Assembly: GCF_007828215.1 (NCBI RefSeq)
Contig: NZ_VIUE01000010.1
Span: 81,480 to 145,479 of the forward strand
Length of the DNA: 64,000 nt
Origin: Pseudomonas sp. SJZ074
GTDB taxonomy: Bacteria; Pseudomonadota; Gammaproteobacteria; Pseudomonadales; Pseudomonadaceae
Direction: 5' to 3'
Position 1 is the first letter of the stretch, and every line of letters starts with the position of its first letter. Under the pieces are notes generated by a model. The model was not told where the DNA came from. It worked only from the letters and a program-made list of their open reading frames with translations, and ran no database searches. A program made the position numbers and the translations under genes. Positions 54,662 to 62,877 of the stretch are shown here, piece after piece.

Positions 54662-55120
54662 TCAGCCCTGTTGAAACATCTCCCTGGCCCGTTGCTCGAT
54701 CTGTTCCTGAGTCAGATCTTCCTTGTGCGTGGCCAGGAACCACACATGCCCATAGGGATCCTTCAAGCTGCCGGAGCGATCGCCATAGAACTGATCCTTG
54801 ACCTCTGCAATCACTGTGCCGCCGGCGGCAATCGCCTGGGCAAACATGCGGTCCACATCCTCGACATATAAATGCAGGCCTACTGACGGCGATTGGTCCG
54901 GATTGCGCAGCGGGCCTTGATCGCAGGGTGTGCCGAGCATGATCGGGCTGCCGCCGATCCGCAGTTCGGCATGGCCGATACCTCCGTCAGGCATTGCCAG
55001 GCGCATCACTTCAGTGGCATTGAAGGCTTTTTTGTAGAACTCGATGGCTTCGGCGGCTTTATGAATGCCCAGGTAGGGCGTAATGCTGTGGAAACCTTCA
55101 GGAATGGCTTTGACGCCCAT
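54662..55120 (-). CDS. VOC-superfamily (PhnB-like) protein
   Basis: The 152-residue single VOC/glyoxalase-fold protein of the PhnB type has GFHSITPYLGIHKAAEAIEF, then LRIGGSPIMLGTPCD, and FAQAIAAGGTVIAEVKDQFY with GSLKDPYGHVW. PhnB-like VOC proteins often act on small substrates or bind antibiotics; the activity is unknown here. AAAGGAGAAACGTC precedes the ATG. It lies convergent with prpF, and soxR lies behind it on the same strand. Confidence 0.9.
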   Translation of the reverse strand: MGVKAIPEGFHSITPYLGIHKAAEAIEFYKKAFNATEVMRLAMPDGGIGHAELRIGGSPIMLGTPCDQGPLRNPDQSPSVGLHLYVEDVDRMFAQAIAAGGTVIAEVKDQFYGDRSGSLKDPYGHVWFLATHKEDLTQEQIEQRAREMFQQG

Positions 55121-55222
55121 GACGTTTCTCCTTTTTGTATCGGGCGAAGAGAGGCTTCGTCGATTTGCGCCCATTCACTATAGGCCAGCGATTTCGAGTC
55201 GCCCCAGGTCCCGACGAACGCC

Positions 55223-55672
55223 TCACGGCTCCAGCAGATGCGCGCCCGGCCCACGTTCACCTAGCACATCGCCCTGGTTGCGCAGCGGGCAGGCCTCCAT
55301 CGACAGGCATCCACAACCGATACAACCGTTCAGCCGATCACGCAATGCGATCAATTGGTTGATGCGTTCATCCAGGTTCTGGCTCCACTGCGCCGACAGG
55401 GTCTGCCAATCGGCAGCCGTTGGGGCGCGGTTGTCCGGCAAGGACTTCAACGCCTCGCCGATCTCCGCCAAGGGAATGCCCAGGCGTTGGGCGACCTTGA
55501 TCAGTGCCACGCGCCGCAATACTCCTCGTGGATAGCGGCGTTGGTTACCCTGATTGCGGGTACTTTTGATCAGCCCCTTGGCTTCATAGAAGTGCAGGGC
55601 GGTAACGGCCACGCCGCTGCGGGCAGCCAATTGGCCCACGGTGAGTTCTTTATGGACATCTATCTGTGTCAT
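55223..55672 (-). CDS. soxR: Redox-sensing regulator SoxR
   Basis: The 149-residue MerR-family protein has an N-terminal HTH ([20 protein letters not shown], with [10 protein letters not shown]). The [2Fe-2S] cysteines C117, C120, C122 and C128 ([12 protein letters not shown]) are all intact. Oxidation of the cluster by redox-cycling compounds such as phenazines activates target promoters. In Pseudomonas SoxR controls a small set of monooxygenase and efflux genes, not SoxS. A matching SoxR box lies 19-36 bases upstream of its start, in front of the divergent ABM gene. Confidence 0.96.
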   Translation of the reverse strand: MTQIDVHKELTVGQLAARSGVAVTALHFYEAKGLIKSTRNQGNQRRYPRGVLRRVALIKVAQRLGIPLAEIGEALKSLPDNRAPTAADWQTLSAQWSQNLDERINQLIALRDRLNGCIGCGCLSMEACPLRNQGDVLGERGPGAHLLEP

Positions 55673-55686
55673 AGCGAATTCATTGC

Positions 55687-55717
55687 TTGACCTTGACTTA
55701 AGTAGAGGTTTTACGCT
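55687..55717 (+). promoter_or_regulatory. SoxR box and long-spacer promoter of the ABM gene
   Basis: The box CCTTGACTTAAGTAGAGG (55691-55708) is a near palindrome of the SoxR type. It lies inside a 19-base spacer between -35 TTGACC (55687-55692) and a -10 TACGCT (55712-55717). The overlong spacer with a box in it is the diagnostic MerR-family activator arrangement. Confidence 0.75.
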
Positions 55718-55766
55718 GCACGCCTTCGGATCGCAAGATTCACCTGACGTGTATCGAGGACCTTTC

Positions 55767-56132
55767 ATGCAATCGACAAGGAACAATCGCAGTTTCACCC
55801 AGCTGATCGAATTCGACATCGAGCCTCACTGGCAACAGGCGCTGGTTACAGCCCTGTCGGAACAGACCGAGCGCCTGGCGCAGGATCATCAGGGCTTCCT
55901 GAGTGCCAGCATCCAGGTCAGCGAGGACGGCAGGCGCGTGCTCAACTATTTGCAATGGCAAACCCGGGAAGCGGGTGAGGCGGCGTTTCGACGGTTTGAA
56001 AGCGGCGAGCAGGATTTCTGGCGGCTGATTCAGGCTCACCGGGCCAAAGCCGTGACGTTCGGCTCGTTCCAGGTAATCCGCAGCATCGAACGCAGCCCGG
56101 ATAATGCGCTGCAGTGTCAGCTGGTTGGTTGA
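55767..56132 (+). CDS. Antibiotic biosynthesis monooxygenase-family protein (SoxR target)
   Basis: The 121-residue ABM-domain protein has [20 protein letters not shown], then [16 protein letters not shown] and [20 protein letters not shown], the usual helix-strand pattern of dimeric ABM proteins. It is divergent from soxR behind a SoxR-type promoter, the same arrangement known for the SoxR-regulated monooxygenase of P. aeruginosa. It may modify redox-active quinones or phenazines; this is inference. Confidence 0.88.
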   Translation: MQSTRNNRSFTQLIEFDIEPHWQQALVTALSEQTERLAQDHQGFLSASIQVSEDGRRVLNYLQWQTREAGEAAFRRFESGEQDFWRLIQAHRAKAVTFGSFQVIRSIERSPDNALQCQLVG

Positions 56133-56243
56133 GGGTAATGAGGGATCCGGAGGGGCGATACCCACTATCAAGAGGGTTGATTTCTGCCGTACAGGGCCGG
56201 CGGGTAGCCTTTGTTCATCGCCCCACGACACCGGACACTTGTC

Positions 56244-56510
56244 ATGAATCGTATCCTTGCCGTTTCGCTGCTGTTGGTCGCCGTCGTATTGAGCGGTTGC
56301 GCCGCCTCGTCACCTGAACTGCGTCCCTACACCGCCGAAGAAACCCGCGAACTGGCCCTTGAAGCCCTGAATCGCCGGGGCCTGTCGTTCGACGAGTACC
56401 ACGCGAAAAAAGCCGAGCTGCTTGGGCCGTCGCAGAAAAACACTGGTTTTGACGATCGCGGTGAAATGAGCGCCGGCCAACCCGTGCAACTGCCCGGAAA
56501 GCCAAGCTGA
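56244..56510 (+). CDS. Small lipoprotein
   Basis: The 88-residue protein has a signal peptide and lipobox (LLVAVVLSGCAAS, Cys at residue 19). The charged mature part has ELRPYTAEETRELALEALNR, a helical amphipathic run, then a proline/glycine-rich tail. No enzymatic motif is seen. Probably outer-membrane anchored. It has its own start with GACACTTGTC upstream. Function is unknown. Confidence 0.8.
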   Translation: MNRILAVSLLLVAVVLSGCAASSPELRPYTAEETRELALEALNRRGLSFDEYHAKKAELLGPSQKNTGFDDRGEMSAGQPVQLPGKPS

Positions 56511-56514
56511 GAGA

Positions 56515-56545
56515 CTGTACCGCCGGAAGTTTTACCTAACTGTCC
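56515..56545 (+). promoter_or_regulatory. CTGTAC...CTGTCC repeat upstream of the LysE gene
   Basis: ACTGTACCG (56514) and AACTGTCCA (56538) are direct repeats with cores 25 bases apart, ~65-90 bases before the LysE start. They match the CTGT repeats upstream of the MocR gene (6881-6910) in sequence and spacing. Confidence 0.45.
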
Positions 56546-56606
56546 ATGGGTTTGCGACAGGACCAAGAGTAGGGTCATCACCTGACCACACGACGGACTG
56601 ACCGCC

Positions 56607-57221
56607 ATGACCCTTTCGCTGGACCTGCTGCTGGGCTTCGCCCTGTTTGCCCTTGTCACCTCGATCACACCGGGCCCCAACAACACCATGTTGTTGGCTT
56701 CGGGCGTGAATTTCGGCTTCAACCGCACCATCCCTCATATGCTGGGCATCAGCTGCGGTTTCTTTGTCCTGGTGCTGGCGGTGGGCTTTGGCCTGGGCGC
56801 GGTGTTCCAGGCGTATCCGCTGCTGTACACCGTACTGCGCTACGTTGGCGCGGCGTACCTGTTGTACCTGGCGTGGAAAATTGCCCACTCCGGTCCGGTA
56901 TCCGAGAGCGAGTCAGGGAAACGCACGCCAATCAGCTATTGGGGCGCCGCGGCATTCCAATGGGTCAATCCCAAGGCCTGGATCATGGCCATCGGTGCCA
57001 TCAGCACCTACACGCCGCTGCAAGGCTACTTTTTCAATGTGGTGGTGATCGCGGCCGTTTTCGCCCTGATCAATCTGCCCAGTGTCAGCCTGTGGGTGGT
57101 CTGCGGCAGCCTGTTGCGCAATCTGCTGCGTGATCGTCGCTGGCTGCGTCTGTTCAACTGGGCAATGGCGTTGTTACTGGTGGCCTCGCTGTATCCGTTA
57201 TTGCTCGAAAGCATGAGATGA
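56607..57221 (+). CDS. LysE-family exporter
   Basis: The 204-residue inner-membrane protein of the LysE/RhtB amino-acid exporter family has about six membrane segments. The family signature is near the N-terminus (ALVTSITPGPNNTMLLASGV), and AFQWVNPKAWIMAIGAISTY lies in the middle. It exports an amino acid or a related compound. The start is read from the family pattern; the ribosome site is weak. MocR-type CTGT repeats in its promoter suggest control by a PLP-dependent regulator. Confidence 0.92.
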   Translation: MTLSLDLLLGFALFALVTSITPGPNNTMLLASGVNFGFNRTIPHMLGISCGFFVLVLAVGFGLGAVFQAYPLLYTVLRYVGAAYLLYLAWKIAHSGPVSESESGKRTPISYWGAAAFQWVNPKAWIMAIGAISTYTPLQGYFFNVVVIAAVFALINLPSVSLWVVCGSLLRNLLRDRRWLRLFNWAMALLLVASLYPLLLESMR

Positions 57222-57375
57222 GGGGCTGAGCTTCGACTGGATGCCTGCTAAGCTCGCTGTTCAGGAGCGTTCCTACGCACTTTTAAATGAAGTCTCACTT
57301 CTTTAAGGTTGATCGGGTAGTAACCTCGAACCCAACGAGAGCGCTCGATCCCGGAACAGGCTCTGCGAGTTTTCC

Positions 57376-58542
57376 ATGAATAAACGTCCTTTATATTTCG
57401 ATTACGCCGCCACTACACCGGTGGATGAGCGGGTCATCCAGGTCATGGTCGAATGCCTGGGCTTCGACGGCAACTTCGGCAATCCGGCCTCCAGCTCCCA
57501 TGCCTTCGGACAGGAGGCCCGGCGCTCGGTGGAACGGGCGCGTCAGCAGGTGGCGCAGTTGGTGGGAGCACAGGCGCAGCAGATCGTCTGGACTTCCGGC
57601 GCCACCGAATCCAACAACCTGGCCCTCAAGGGTGTGGCCCAGGCGCGCGGGGCGTCCGGCGGTCATGTCATCACCAGCCTGATCGAACACAAGGCGATTC
57701 TCGATACGGCCCGGCAGCTCGAAGAGAGCGGCGTCGCGGTGACCTGGCTGGCTCCGGATGCCGATGGCCTGATCAGTCCGCACGCTGTCCGCGAAGCCCT
57801 GCGCGAGGACACCTTCCTGGTGTCGCTGATGCTGGTGAACAACGAGCTGGGCACCGTCAATGACGTTGCGGCCATCGGCGAGCTTGTCCGTGGCCACGGC
57901 GCGTTGTTCCATGTGGATGCTGCCCAGGGCGCGGGCAAGGTCTGGATTGACTTGGCCCGCTGGCCGGTGGACCTGATGTCCTTTTCCGCGCACAAGATCT
58001 ATGGCCCCAAAGGCATCGGCGCGCTCTACGTCGGCGACCGTGCCCGACCGCGCCTGTCGGCGCAGATCCATGGGGGCGGGCACGAAGGCGGTTTTCGCTC
58101 GGGCACCCTGGCGACTCACCAGATCGCGGCCATGGGCGCGGCTTTCGAGCTGGCGGCCCAGTCGTTCGACGACGAGCTCGACAAAATCACCCGTTTGCGC
58201 AATCGTTTGCTTGAGCCGTTGCTGGCCCTGCCCGGTGTATGCATCAACGGCAGTGCGACCCAGCGCATTCCCCATACGTTGAGCCTGACGTTCCATGAAG
58301 GTGAGTTCAACCCGGCCGCGTTGGGCGCTTCGCTCGCTTTTTCCGCCACATCAGCCTGCAACTCGGCGAACAACACACCGTCCCATGTGCTGCTGGCCTT
58401 GGGGCTCGATGCTTGCGCGGCTGGGCGGACCATTCGCCTGAGCCTGGGGCGCTTTACCCGTGAACAGGATATCGACGAGGCCGTGCGGCTGATCAAGGCC
58501 GCCTGCGTCGCGGCACCGGCATTCTGGGTCAGTAGCCCCTGA
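57376..58542 (+). CDS. IscS-like cysteine desulfurase
   Basis: The 388-residue class V aminotransferase has the PLP lysine K207 in SFSAHKIYGPKGIG and the active-site cysteine C328 in SATSACNSANNTPSHVL. This corresponds to the mobile-loop Cys of IscS-type group I desulfurases. It removes sulfur from cysteine as a persulfide. It is not next to iscU, iscA or other Fe-S genes, so it is a solitary second desulfurase, perhaps serving tRNA thiolation or another sulfur acceptor. Catalysis is well supported; the acceptor is unknown. Confidence 0.92.
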   Translation: MNKRPLYFDYAATTPVDERVIQVMVECLGFDGNFGNPASSSHAFGQEARRSVERARQQVAQLVGAQAQQIVWTSGATESNNLALKGVAQARGASGGHVITSLIEHKAILDTARQLEESGVAVTWLAPDADGLISPHAVREALREDTFLVSLMLVNNELGTVNDVAAIGELVRGHGALFHVDAAQGAGKVWIDLARWPVDLMSFSAHKIYGPKGIGALYVGDRARPRLSAQIHGGGHEGGFRSGTLATHQIAAMGAAFELAAQSFDDELDKITRLRNRLLEPLLALPGVCINGSATQRIPHTLSLTFHEGEFNPAALGASLAFSATSACNSANNTPSHVLLALGLDACAAGRTIRLSLGRFTREQDIDEAVRLIKAACVAAPAFWVSSP

Positions 58543-58590
58543 GCCGGTTGCCTGGGCCTCGAACAATAATATTGATAGACAGGAGAAACG

Positions 58591-60399
58591 ATGAGTACCG
58601 AGCCTTTGACCCATGGACTGGTTCCCCAGCGTCTGGTGCGAATCCGCCAACTGATGAGCCGGGAGGGCATCCACGCGCTGCTGGTGCCGTCGGCTGATCC
58701 GCATCTGTCGGAATACCTGCCGGGCTATTGGCAGGGCCGGCAGTGGTTGTCGGGCTTCCATGGCTCGGTCGGGACCTTGATCGTGACGAAGGACTTCGCC
58801 GGGGTCTGGGCCGACAGTCGTTATTGGGAACAGGCCACTCAGGAACTGAAGGGCAGTGGTATTGAACTGGTCAAGCTCATTCCGGGCCAACCCGGCCCCC
58901 TGGACTGGCTGGCCGAACAGACGCCTGAAGGCGGGGTGGTCGCGGTCGATGGCGCGGTAATGGCTGTGGCGTCGGCCCGAACCTTGGGCAGCAAGCTCGC
59001 GGAGCGAGGCGCGCGTTTGCGCACCGACATCGATCTGCTGGATGAGGCTTGGCCCGATCGTCCAAGCCTGCCTGACCAGCCGGTATACGCACACCTCCCA
59101 CCCCAGGCGACCGTCAGCCGGGTCGAGAAACTCGCCAAGCTGCGTGAAACCCTCAAGGCGCGTGGTGCCGACTGGCACTTCATCGCCACGCTGGACGACA
59201 TTGCCTGGTTGTTCAACCTGCGCGGTGCGGATGTGTCGTTCAATCCCGTGTTTGTCTCGTTTGCCTTGATCAGCCAGCAGCAGGCAACCTTGTTCGTGGC
59301 CCTGGACAAGGTCGATGGCCCGTTGCGTGCGGTCCTGGAGCAGGACGGCGTAACCCTGCGTGATTACAGCGAAGCAGCGAGCGCGTTACGTGACGTGCCG
59401 GGTGGCGCGAGCCTGCTGGTCGATCCGGCCCGGGTTACAGTCGGTTTGCTGGATAACCTGGGCAGTGGCGTGAAGCTGGTGGAAGGGCTCAATCCCACGA
59501 CGCTGGCCAAGTCCTGCAAGAGCCTGGCCGACGCCGAGCATATCCGTCGCGCGATGGAGCAGGATGGCGCAGCGCTCTGTGAGTTTTTCGCCTGGTTGGA
59601 AAGTGCCTGGGGTCGCGAGCGCATCACTGAACTGACCATCGATGAACACCTGACCGCGGCTCGCAAACGCCGGCCGGATTTTGTCTCCCTGAGCTTCAAC
59701 ACCATTGCCGCTTTCAACGCCAACGGTGCGATGCCCCATTACCACGCCACGGAAGAAGCCCATGCGGTCATCGAGGGCGATGGGTTGTTGTTGATCGACT
59801 CGGGTGGCCAATACCTGGGTGGCACCACCGACATCACCCGCATGGTCCCGGTCGGAACGCCCAACACTGAGCAGAAACGTGACTGCACGCGTGTGTTGAA
59901 AGGGGTAATTGCCTTGTCCAGGGCTCGATTCCCGCGTGGCATTCTGTCGCCGCTGCTGGATGCCATCGCACGGGCGCCGATCTGGGCCGAACAGGTGGAT
60001 TACGGTCACGGTACCGGTCACGGTGTCGGTTATTTCCTGAATGTTCACGAGGGACCGCAGGTCATCGCCTACCAGGCGGCTCCCACGCCGCAGACGGCCA
60101 TGCAGCCAGGCATGATTACCTCCATCGAGCCGGGGACTTATCGTCCGGGACGCTGGGGGGTGCGCATCGAGAACCTGGCCTTGAACCGCGAGGCGGGGAG
60201 CAGTGAGTTCGGTGAATTCCTTGAGTTTGAAACCCTGACCCTGTGTCCGATCGACACGCGTTGCCTGGAACCGTCGTTGCTGACCCAGGATGAAAAGGCC
60301 TGGCTCAATGCCTATCATGCCGAGGTTCAGCGTCGCCTGAGCCCGTTGCTGGAAGGCAGCGCACTGCAATGGCTGCACACGCGCACGGCGGCAGTCTGA
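58591..60399 (+). CDS. Xaa-Pro aminopeptidase (M24B family)
   Basis: The 602-residue eukaryotic-type aminopeptidase P has two creatinase-like N-terminal domains (residues ~1-310). The pita-bread catalytic domain has metal ligands in LIDSGGQYLGGTTDITRMVP (two Asp), GHGTGHGVGYF (His), TSIEPGTYRPG (Glu) and GVRIENLAL (Glu). It removes N-terminal residues before proline in the cytosol. AGGAGAAACG precedes the start, 48 bases after the desulfurase gene. All five metal ligands look intact. Confidence 0.94.
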   Translation: MSTEPLTHGLVPQRLVRIRQLMSREGIHALLVPSADPHLSEYLPGYWQGRQWLSGFHGSVGTLIVTKDFAGVWADSRYWEQATQELKGSGIELVKLIPGQPGPLDWLAEQTPEGGVVAVDGAVMAVASARTLGSKLAERGARLRTDIDLLDEAWPDRPSLPDQPVYAHLPPQATVSRVEKLAKLRETLKARGADWHFIATLDDIAWLFNLRGADVSFNPVFVSFALISQQQATLFVALDKVDGPLRAVLEQDGVTLRDYSEAASALRDVPGGASLLVDPARVTVGLLDNLGSGVKLVEGLNPTTLAKSCKSLADAEHIRRAMEQDGAALCEFFAWLESAWGRERITELTIDEHLTAARKRRPDFVSLSFNTIAAFNANGAMPHYHATEEAHAVIEGDGLLLIDSGGQYLGGTTDITRMVPVGTPNTEQKRDCTRVLKGVIALSRARFPRGILSPLLDAIARAPIWAEQVDYGHGTGHGVGYFLNVHEGPQVIAYQAAPTPQTAMQPGMITSIEPGTYRPGRWGVRIENLALNREAGSSEFGEFLEFETLTLCPIDTRCLEPSLLTQDEKAWLNAYHAEVQRRLSPLLEGSALQWLHTRTAAV

Positions 60400-60408
60400 C
60401 GCCGGGGA

Positions 60409-60999
60409 TCAGCCGAGGGCTTCTCGGACGAAGTCCAGGCGATCCTGGCCAAAGAACAGTTCATCACCGACGAACATGCTCGGGGCACCGAACACGCCAC
60501 GGGCAATGGCTTCGTCGGTGGTGGCCTTGAGTGCTTCCTTGACCTGCTCGTCAGTCGTCAGCGCCAGCACATGGCCTGGGTCGAAACCACCTCCCTGCAT
60601 CACCGCAGCTACGGTCGGCGGATGGCTGAGGTCGCGGGCGTCGACCCATAGGGCATGGAACAGACAATCGATGAACGCCGTGAAACGTTCAGGATGACGC
60701 AGTTGCATGCCGGTAATGGCGCGCATCAACGACAGCGTGTTGATCGGAAAGTACGGATTGAGCCTGAAAGCCACGCCGTAACGCTTGGCGAAGCGATCCA
60801 GGTCTTTGGCCATATGCGCGCCTTTGGCCGGCACGGTAATCGGCGATGCATTGCCCGTTGCCTTGAAGACCCCCCCGAGCAACATGGGGCGGTAGACCAG
60901 TTCGCTGTCGGCGTGCGCGCAAAGCTGCGGGAGTTGGGTATACGCCAGGTAGGTCGCCGGGCTGCCAAGATCAAAGAAAAACTCCACCGATTTGCTCAT
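60409..60999 (-). CDS. 2-hydroxychromene-2-carboxylate isomerase family (DsbA/GST-kappa type)
   Basis: The 196-residue thioredoxin-fold enzyme starts with VEFFFDLGSPATYLAYTQLP, where FDLGSPATYLA is the family signature and Ser replaces the thioredoxin Cys. ATTDEAIARGVFGAPSMFVG lies near the C-terminus, with the cis-proline region. In naphthalene pathways this is a glutathione-dependent isomerase; here there are no aromatic ring-cleavage genes, so a broader GSH-dependent role is more likely. It sits 30 bases after the SDR gene in a two-gene operon. Confidence 0.9.
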   Translation of the reverse strand: MSKSVEFFFDLGSPATYLAYTQLPQLCAHADSELVYRPMLLGGVFKATGNASPITVPAKGAHMAKDLDRFAKRYGVAFRLNPYFPINTLSLMRAITGMQLRHPERFTAFIDCLFHALWVDARDLSHPPTVAAVMQGGGFDPGHVLALTTDEQVKEALKATTDEAIARGVFGAPSMFVGDELFFGQDRLDFVREALG

Positions 61000-61029
61000 G
61001 GTCACAGCTCTCTTGTTGTTATGGGGGGC

Positions 61030-61758
61030 TTACCAGCGTTCGTTCCAGGGGCGCAGGTCCAGCTCGAAGGTCCAGGCGTCGCGTGGTTGGGTATGCAGGT
61101 ACCAATAGTTTTCGGCGATGTGTTCGGGATCGAGGATGCCGTCTTCAGCCCTGGTCGCATATTTTTCTGGAAAATTATCGCGGATAAAATCGGTGTCGAT
61201 GGCGCCGTCCACCACCACATGTGCCACATGGACATTCAGGGGGCCCAGTTCCCGAGCCATACTTTGGGCCAATGCACGGACGCCGTGTTTGGCCCCGGCG
61301 AACGCGGCGAACCCCGAGGCGCCCCGCAAGCCCGCGGTGGCGCCGGTAAACAGGATGGTCCCGCGTTGGCGCTTGACCATGCGTTTCGCCACTTCCCGGG
61401 CGTTGAGAAAACCTGAGAAGCAGGCCATCTCCCAGATCTTGAAATATTTACGCGCGGTCTCTTCCAGAATGCTGCAGGGCACGTTGGCGCCGATGTTGAA
61501 GACAAACGCCTCGATGGGGCCGATCTGGGTCTCGATTTGCTCGATGAGCGCGATCACGTCGTCTTCCTGGCGCGCGTCACAAGCATAGCCGTGGGCTTCG
61601 CCACCCTGGGCGCGTATCGCTTCGACCAACGGGGCGAGTTTGTCGGCGCTACGGCGGGTCACGCACGCTATGAATCCTTCCCGCGCGAAACGTTTTGCAA
61701 TTGCGCCGCCCGTGGCATCCCCCGCGCCAACAACCAGTACGACCTTCTTGTTATCCAT
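61030..61758 (-). CDS. SDR-family oxidoreductase
   Basis: The 242-residue SDR has VVGAGDATGGAIAKRFAREG as the cofactor loop (GxGxxTGG, slightly atypical), VFNIGANVP at the NNAG position, and FAAFAGAKHGVRAL at the active site. Where classical SDRs have YxxxK this reads FAGAKHG, so the Tyr appears to be Phe. That makes dehydrogenase activity uncertain. It is the first gene of the TetR-controlled pair, divergent from the regulator. Confidence 0.85.
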   Translation of the reverse strand: MDNKKVVLVVGAGDATGGAIAKRFAREGFIACVTRRSADKLAPLVEAIRAQGGEAHGYACDARQEDDVIALIEQIETQIGPIEAFVFNIGANVPCSILEETARKYFKIWEMACFSGFLNAREVAKRMVKRQRGTILFTGATAGLRGASGFAAFAGAKHGVRALAQSMARELGPLNVHVAHVVVDGAIDTDFIRDNFPEKYATRAEDGILDPEHIAENYWYLHTQPRDAWTFELDLRPWNERW

Positions 61759-61775
61759 GATTCACCTCATTGGTA

Positions 61776-61800
61776 AACGATCGTTAACTTAACGAACGTT
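61776..61800. promoter_or_regulatory. TetR-type operator candidate
   Basis: AACGATCGTT (61776-61785) is a perfect 10-base palindrome. It is followed by CGTTAACTTAACG (61782-61794, palindromic about its centre) and AACGAACGTT (61791-61800), all within the 90-base SDR/TetR divergent region. Confidence 0.6.
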
Positions 61801-61848
61801 ATGCTACGCTCCGGTGTACGTCAAGTTGAGCGAGCAGAGGCAGGATTC

Positions 61849-62418
61849 ATGCGTTATTCAGCCAATCACAAAATGGAAACCCGGGAAAAGCTGCTGGCCA
61901 GCAGCGCCGTATCCGCCAAGAAAGCCGGTTTTTCGACAGTGGGCGTTGATGGCTTGATGAAGGCGATCGGATTGAGCGGCGGGGCGTTCTATAGTCATTT
62001 TTCCTCCAAGGACGAGCTTTTCAAGGCCATTGTCGAGCGGGAGCTGACCCAAAGCCTGGAACGTCTGAGCGGTGATCATGTCCTGGACTCGGCCAGGTTG
62101 GAGCGTTGTCTCAAGCAGTACCTGAGCATGAGTCATGTCGAACGACCTGAGGCCGGTTGCGCACTGCCGGTGCTCGGCGCTGAAATCGCACGCTCGGATG
62201 TGCAGGTGCGAGAGGCTGCGCAAACGTGGATCTGTCGTCTGCATGAGAGCTGGGCGCGGATACTGGAAAGCGACAGCCTGGCCTGGGCCATTCTGGCGCA
62301 ATGCGTTGGGGCGCTGGTTGTTGCGCGGATGCTGGTCACGCCGCAAATCCAGCGTAATGTCCTCGAGTCCTGCCAGGAGGAAATAAACCGTCGAATGGCC
62401 GAGCAGCGAGTGGGTTAA
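61849..62418 (+). CDS. TetR-family transcriptional regulator
   Basis: The 189-residue TetR regulator has the N-terminal HTH (TREKLLASSAVSAKKAGFST, then VDGLMKAIGLSGGAFYSHFS with FSSKDELFKAI). It is of the type with TetR_C_ ligand domain rich in hydrophobic helices. ATG 61849 has AGAGGCAGG upstream; the frame is open to 61801. It is divergent from the SDR/isomerase pair and presumably represses it via the AACG(A)CGTT boxes, responding to a small electrophile or aromatic compound (inference). Confidence 0.92.
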   Translation: MRYSANHKMETREKLLASSAVSAKKAGFSTVGVDGLMKAIGLSGGAFYSHFSSKDELFKAIVERELTQSLERLSGDHVLDSARLERCLKQYLSMSHVERPEAGCALPVLGAEIARSDVQVREAAQTWICRLHESWARILESDSLAWAILAQCVGALVVARMLVTPQIQRNVLESCQEEINRRMAEQRVG

Positions 62419-62428
62419 GGACTGTTCG

Positions 62429-62710
62429 CTACTTGCAGATGACGATCATGCTGCGGCTGGTGTAGCCGGCGGGATTGAGCCCGAAAGGGTAATCCCCTGG
62501 CTCTTCGACCGCGTCCCCCGACTTGGCGATGACCTTGTAGTTCTTGGGGGCGCATGAGTTGGCGGCACTCGCGGCGCATTGGTCCCAGGACGACGTCAGG
62601 CCGGAGCAATTGATGTGCAGAGCTTTCTTGCCGCGTTTGACTTCAGTTTTCGTTGTCGCCGCGCAGCCCGCAACTGCAAGTACGGCGACCAATATCAAGA
62701 TTCGTTTCAT
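62429..62710 (-). CDS. Small cysteine-containing lipoprotein
   Basis: The 93-residue protein has a lipoprotein signal (ILILVAVLAVAGCAATT, lipobox VAGC). The mature part has four further cysteines (HINCSGL, QCAASAANSC, MIVICK), likely forming disulfides in the periplasm. The start codon lies behind AAGGACGGGA. It is convergent with the TetR gene. I do not recognise a family. Confidence 0.8.
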   Translation of the reverse strand: MKRILILVAVLAVAGCAATTKTEVKRGKKALHINCSGLTSSWDQCAASAANSCAPKNYKVIAKSGDAVEEPGDYPFGLNPAGYTSRSMIVICK

Positions 62711-62877
62711 TCCCGTCCTTAACGCCGTCGTGGATCTCTGTCCACGTATGACTACATTCGCTTGCGCTTGAAGCGTTCGTGACGTCCTGTATGAAAAATT
62801 CCATGTTTGACATTGGGTTACGGACCTAAACATGGCCTAAATGCGCGGCAAATACCAGAGCTTCTTTAAATCCTCCT

